A stretch of DNA of 64,000 bases, taken from Leifsonia sp. SCN 70-46. GTDB lineage: Bacteria; Actinomycetota; Actinomycetes; Actinomycetales; Microbacteriaceae. A model generated the notes under the pieces. That model searched no databases. It was given only the letters and a program-made list of their open reading frames with translations, and was not told the DNA's origin. Positions 63,810 through 64,000 of the stretch are shown here, in pieces. The position numbers and the translations under genes are program-made. The stretch lies in assembly GCA_001725325.1 (NCBI GenBank), contig MEFY01000002.1, positions 2,049,559-2,113,558 of the forward strand. Reading direction: 5' to 3'. Each line of letters starts with the position of its first letter. The stretch's first letter is position 1.

Positions 63810-64000
63810 CTAGCTCTCGCCGCCGGCCGAGCCGGTGGTGCCCGCGTTCACGTCGAGCAGGCGGTACTTCTCGATGGCCTGCGCCGCGAGCGACGGGTCG
63901 ACGACGCCCTTCTTGCCGAGGGACTGGAGGGTCCGCACGACGAGGGAGGGTCCGTCGATCTTGAAGTAGCGCCGGGCCGCCGCGCGCGTGTCGGAGAAGC
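63810..64000 (-). CDS. aceE: pyruvate dehydrogenase E1 component, C-terminal end
   Basis: Only the last 62 codons are in the window; the rest lies beyond base 64000. They include RAAARRYFKIDGPSLVVRTL and end EKYRLLDVNAGTTGSAGGES, which is the typical tail of the homodimeric actinobacterial AceE. The enzyme decarboxylates pyruvate and passes the acetyl group on to E2, making acetyl-CoA for the fatty-acid genes that follow. Integrity of the rest cannot be checked here. Confidence 0.88.
   Translation of the reverse strand, partial: FSDTRAAARRYFKIDGPSLVVRTLQSLGKKGVVDPSLAAQAIEKYRLLDVNAGTTGSAGGES

Overview
The window is a dense, high-G+C (roughly 70 percent by eye) chromosomal segment of an actinobacterium, most likely a member of the Microbacteriaceae. 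The pointers are a protein of the Microbacteriaceae-typical DUF7882 type (45016-45354), the actinobacterial fatty-acid locus aceE / fasR-like / fabD-fabH-acpP-fabF, a RamB-type regulator next to aceA-aceB, a leucine-rich leader in front of leuA, and many genes whose -10 box lies exactly 6 nt before the start codon (leaderless transcription). I see no insertion sequence, prophage, CRISPR array or island-like change of composition. No gap without a gene exceeds about 180 bases.

Layout. 1-3.6 kb: the 3' end of an AfsR/BTAD-type regulator facing a DrrAB-like ABC exporter. 3.7-7.5 kb: a membrane-anchored esterase coupled to an MprF/DUF2156-like membrane protein. 7.5-9.4 kb: leuA with a leader peptide and two mutually exclusive stems (a candidate attenuator). 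9.4-11 kb: an operon of a four-TM protein, a small XRE regulator and a quinone-reductase-like oxidoreductase behind a double operator. 11-14.3 kb: D-amino-acid oxidase-like protein, ECF41-type sigma factor with a TRIC channel, secreted CAP protein. 14.4-19 kb: recO-uppS, a P-loop kinase, a Gfo/Idh/MocA dehydrogenase, glyS. 19-22.4 kb: a condensation-like acyltransferase, a thioester-domain surface protein with a LAATG sorting signal, a FrnE-like DsbA protein with a 49-residue Cys peptide. 22.4-27.2 kb: ybaK-like and dus genes back to back, dgt, dnaG. 27.3-35.6 kb: a family-5 (peptide/nickel type) ABC importer with three nucleotide-binding domains plus a 2-hydroxyacid dehydrogenase and a lactonase-like propeller.

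35.6-43.5 kb: tRNA-Asn, a NarL-family two-component system with a SHOCT protein, azlCD, def, a DMT transporter, a GT4 glycosyltransferase, a CAU tRNA, a cluster of three tiny genes, and a DUF1801 protein. 43.5-47.7 kb: an orphan gene under a LexA-type box, a Cys-rich pentapeptide-repeat protein, DUF7882, PLDc_N-like, CaiB/BaiF and DUF1684 proteins. 47.7-52.2 kb: ramB-like regulator divergent from the glyoxylate shunt genes aceA-aceB. 52.2-55.9 kb: GAF regulator, LexA box with a truncated DUF222/13E12 remnant, aldehyde dehydrogenase and DUF779. 55.9-58.9 kb: a family-A DNA polymerase, PadR regulator, DUF3145 and a 45-residue Cys peptide. 59-64 kb (minus strand): aceE (3' end), a FasR-like PucR regulator and fabD-fabH-acpP-fabF, which link pyruvate oxidation to acyl-chain synthesis.

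Recurring architecture: about 25 start codons look leaderless. Within operons genes overlap as ATGA, GTGA or TGATG. Six of ten convergent pairs share one CTAG tetranucleotide as the stop codon of both genes.
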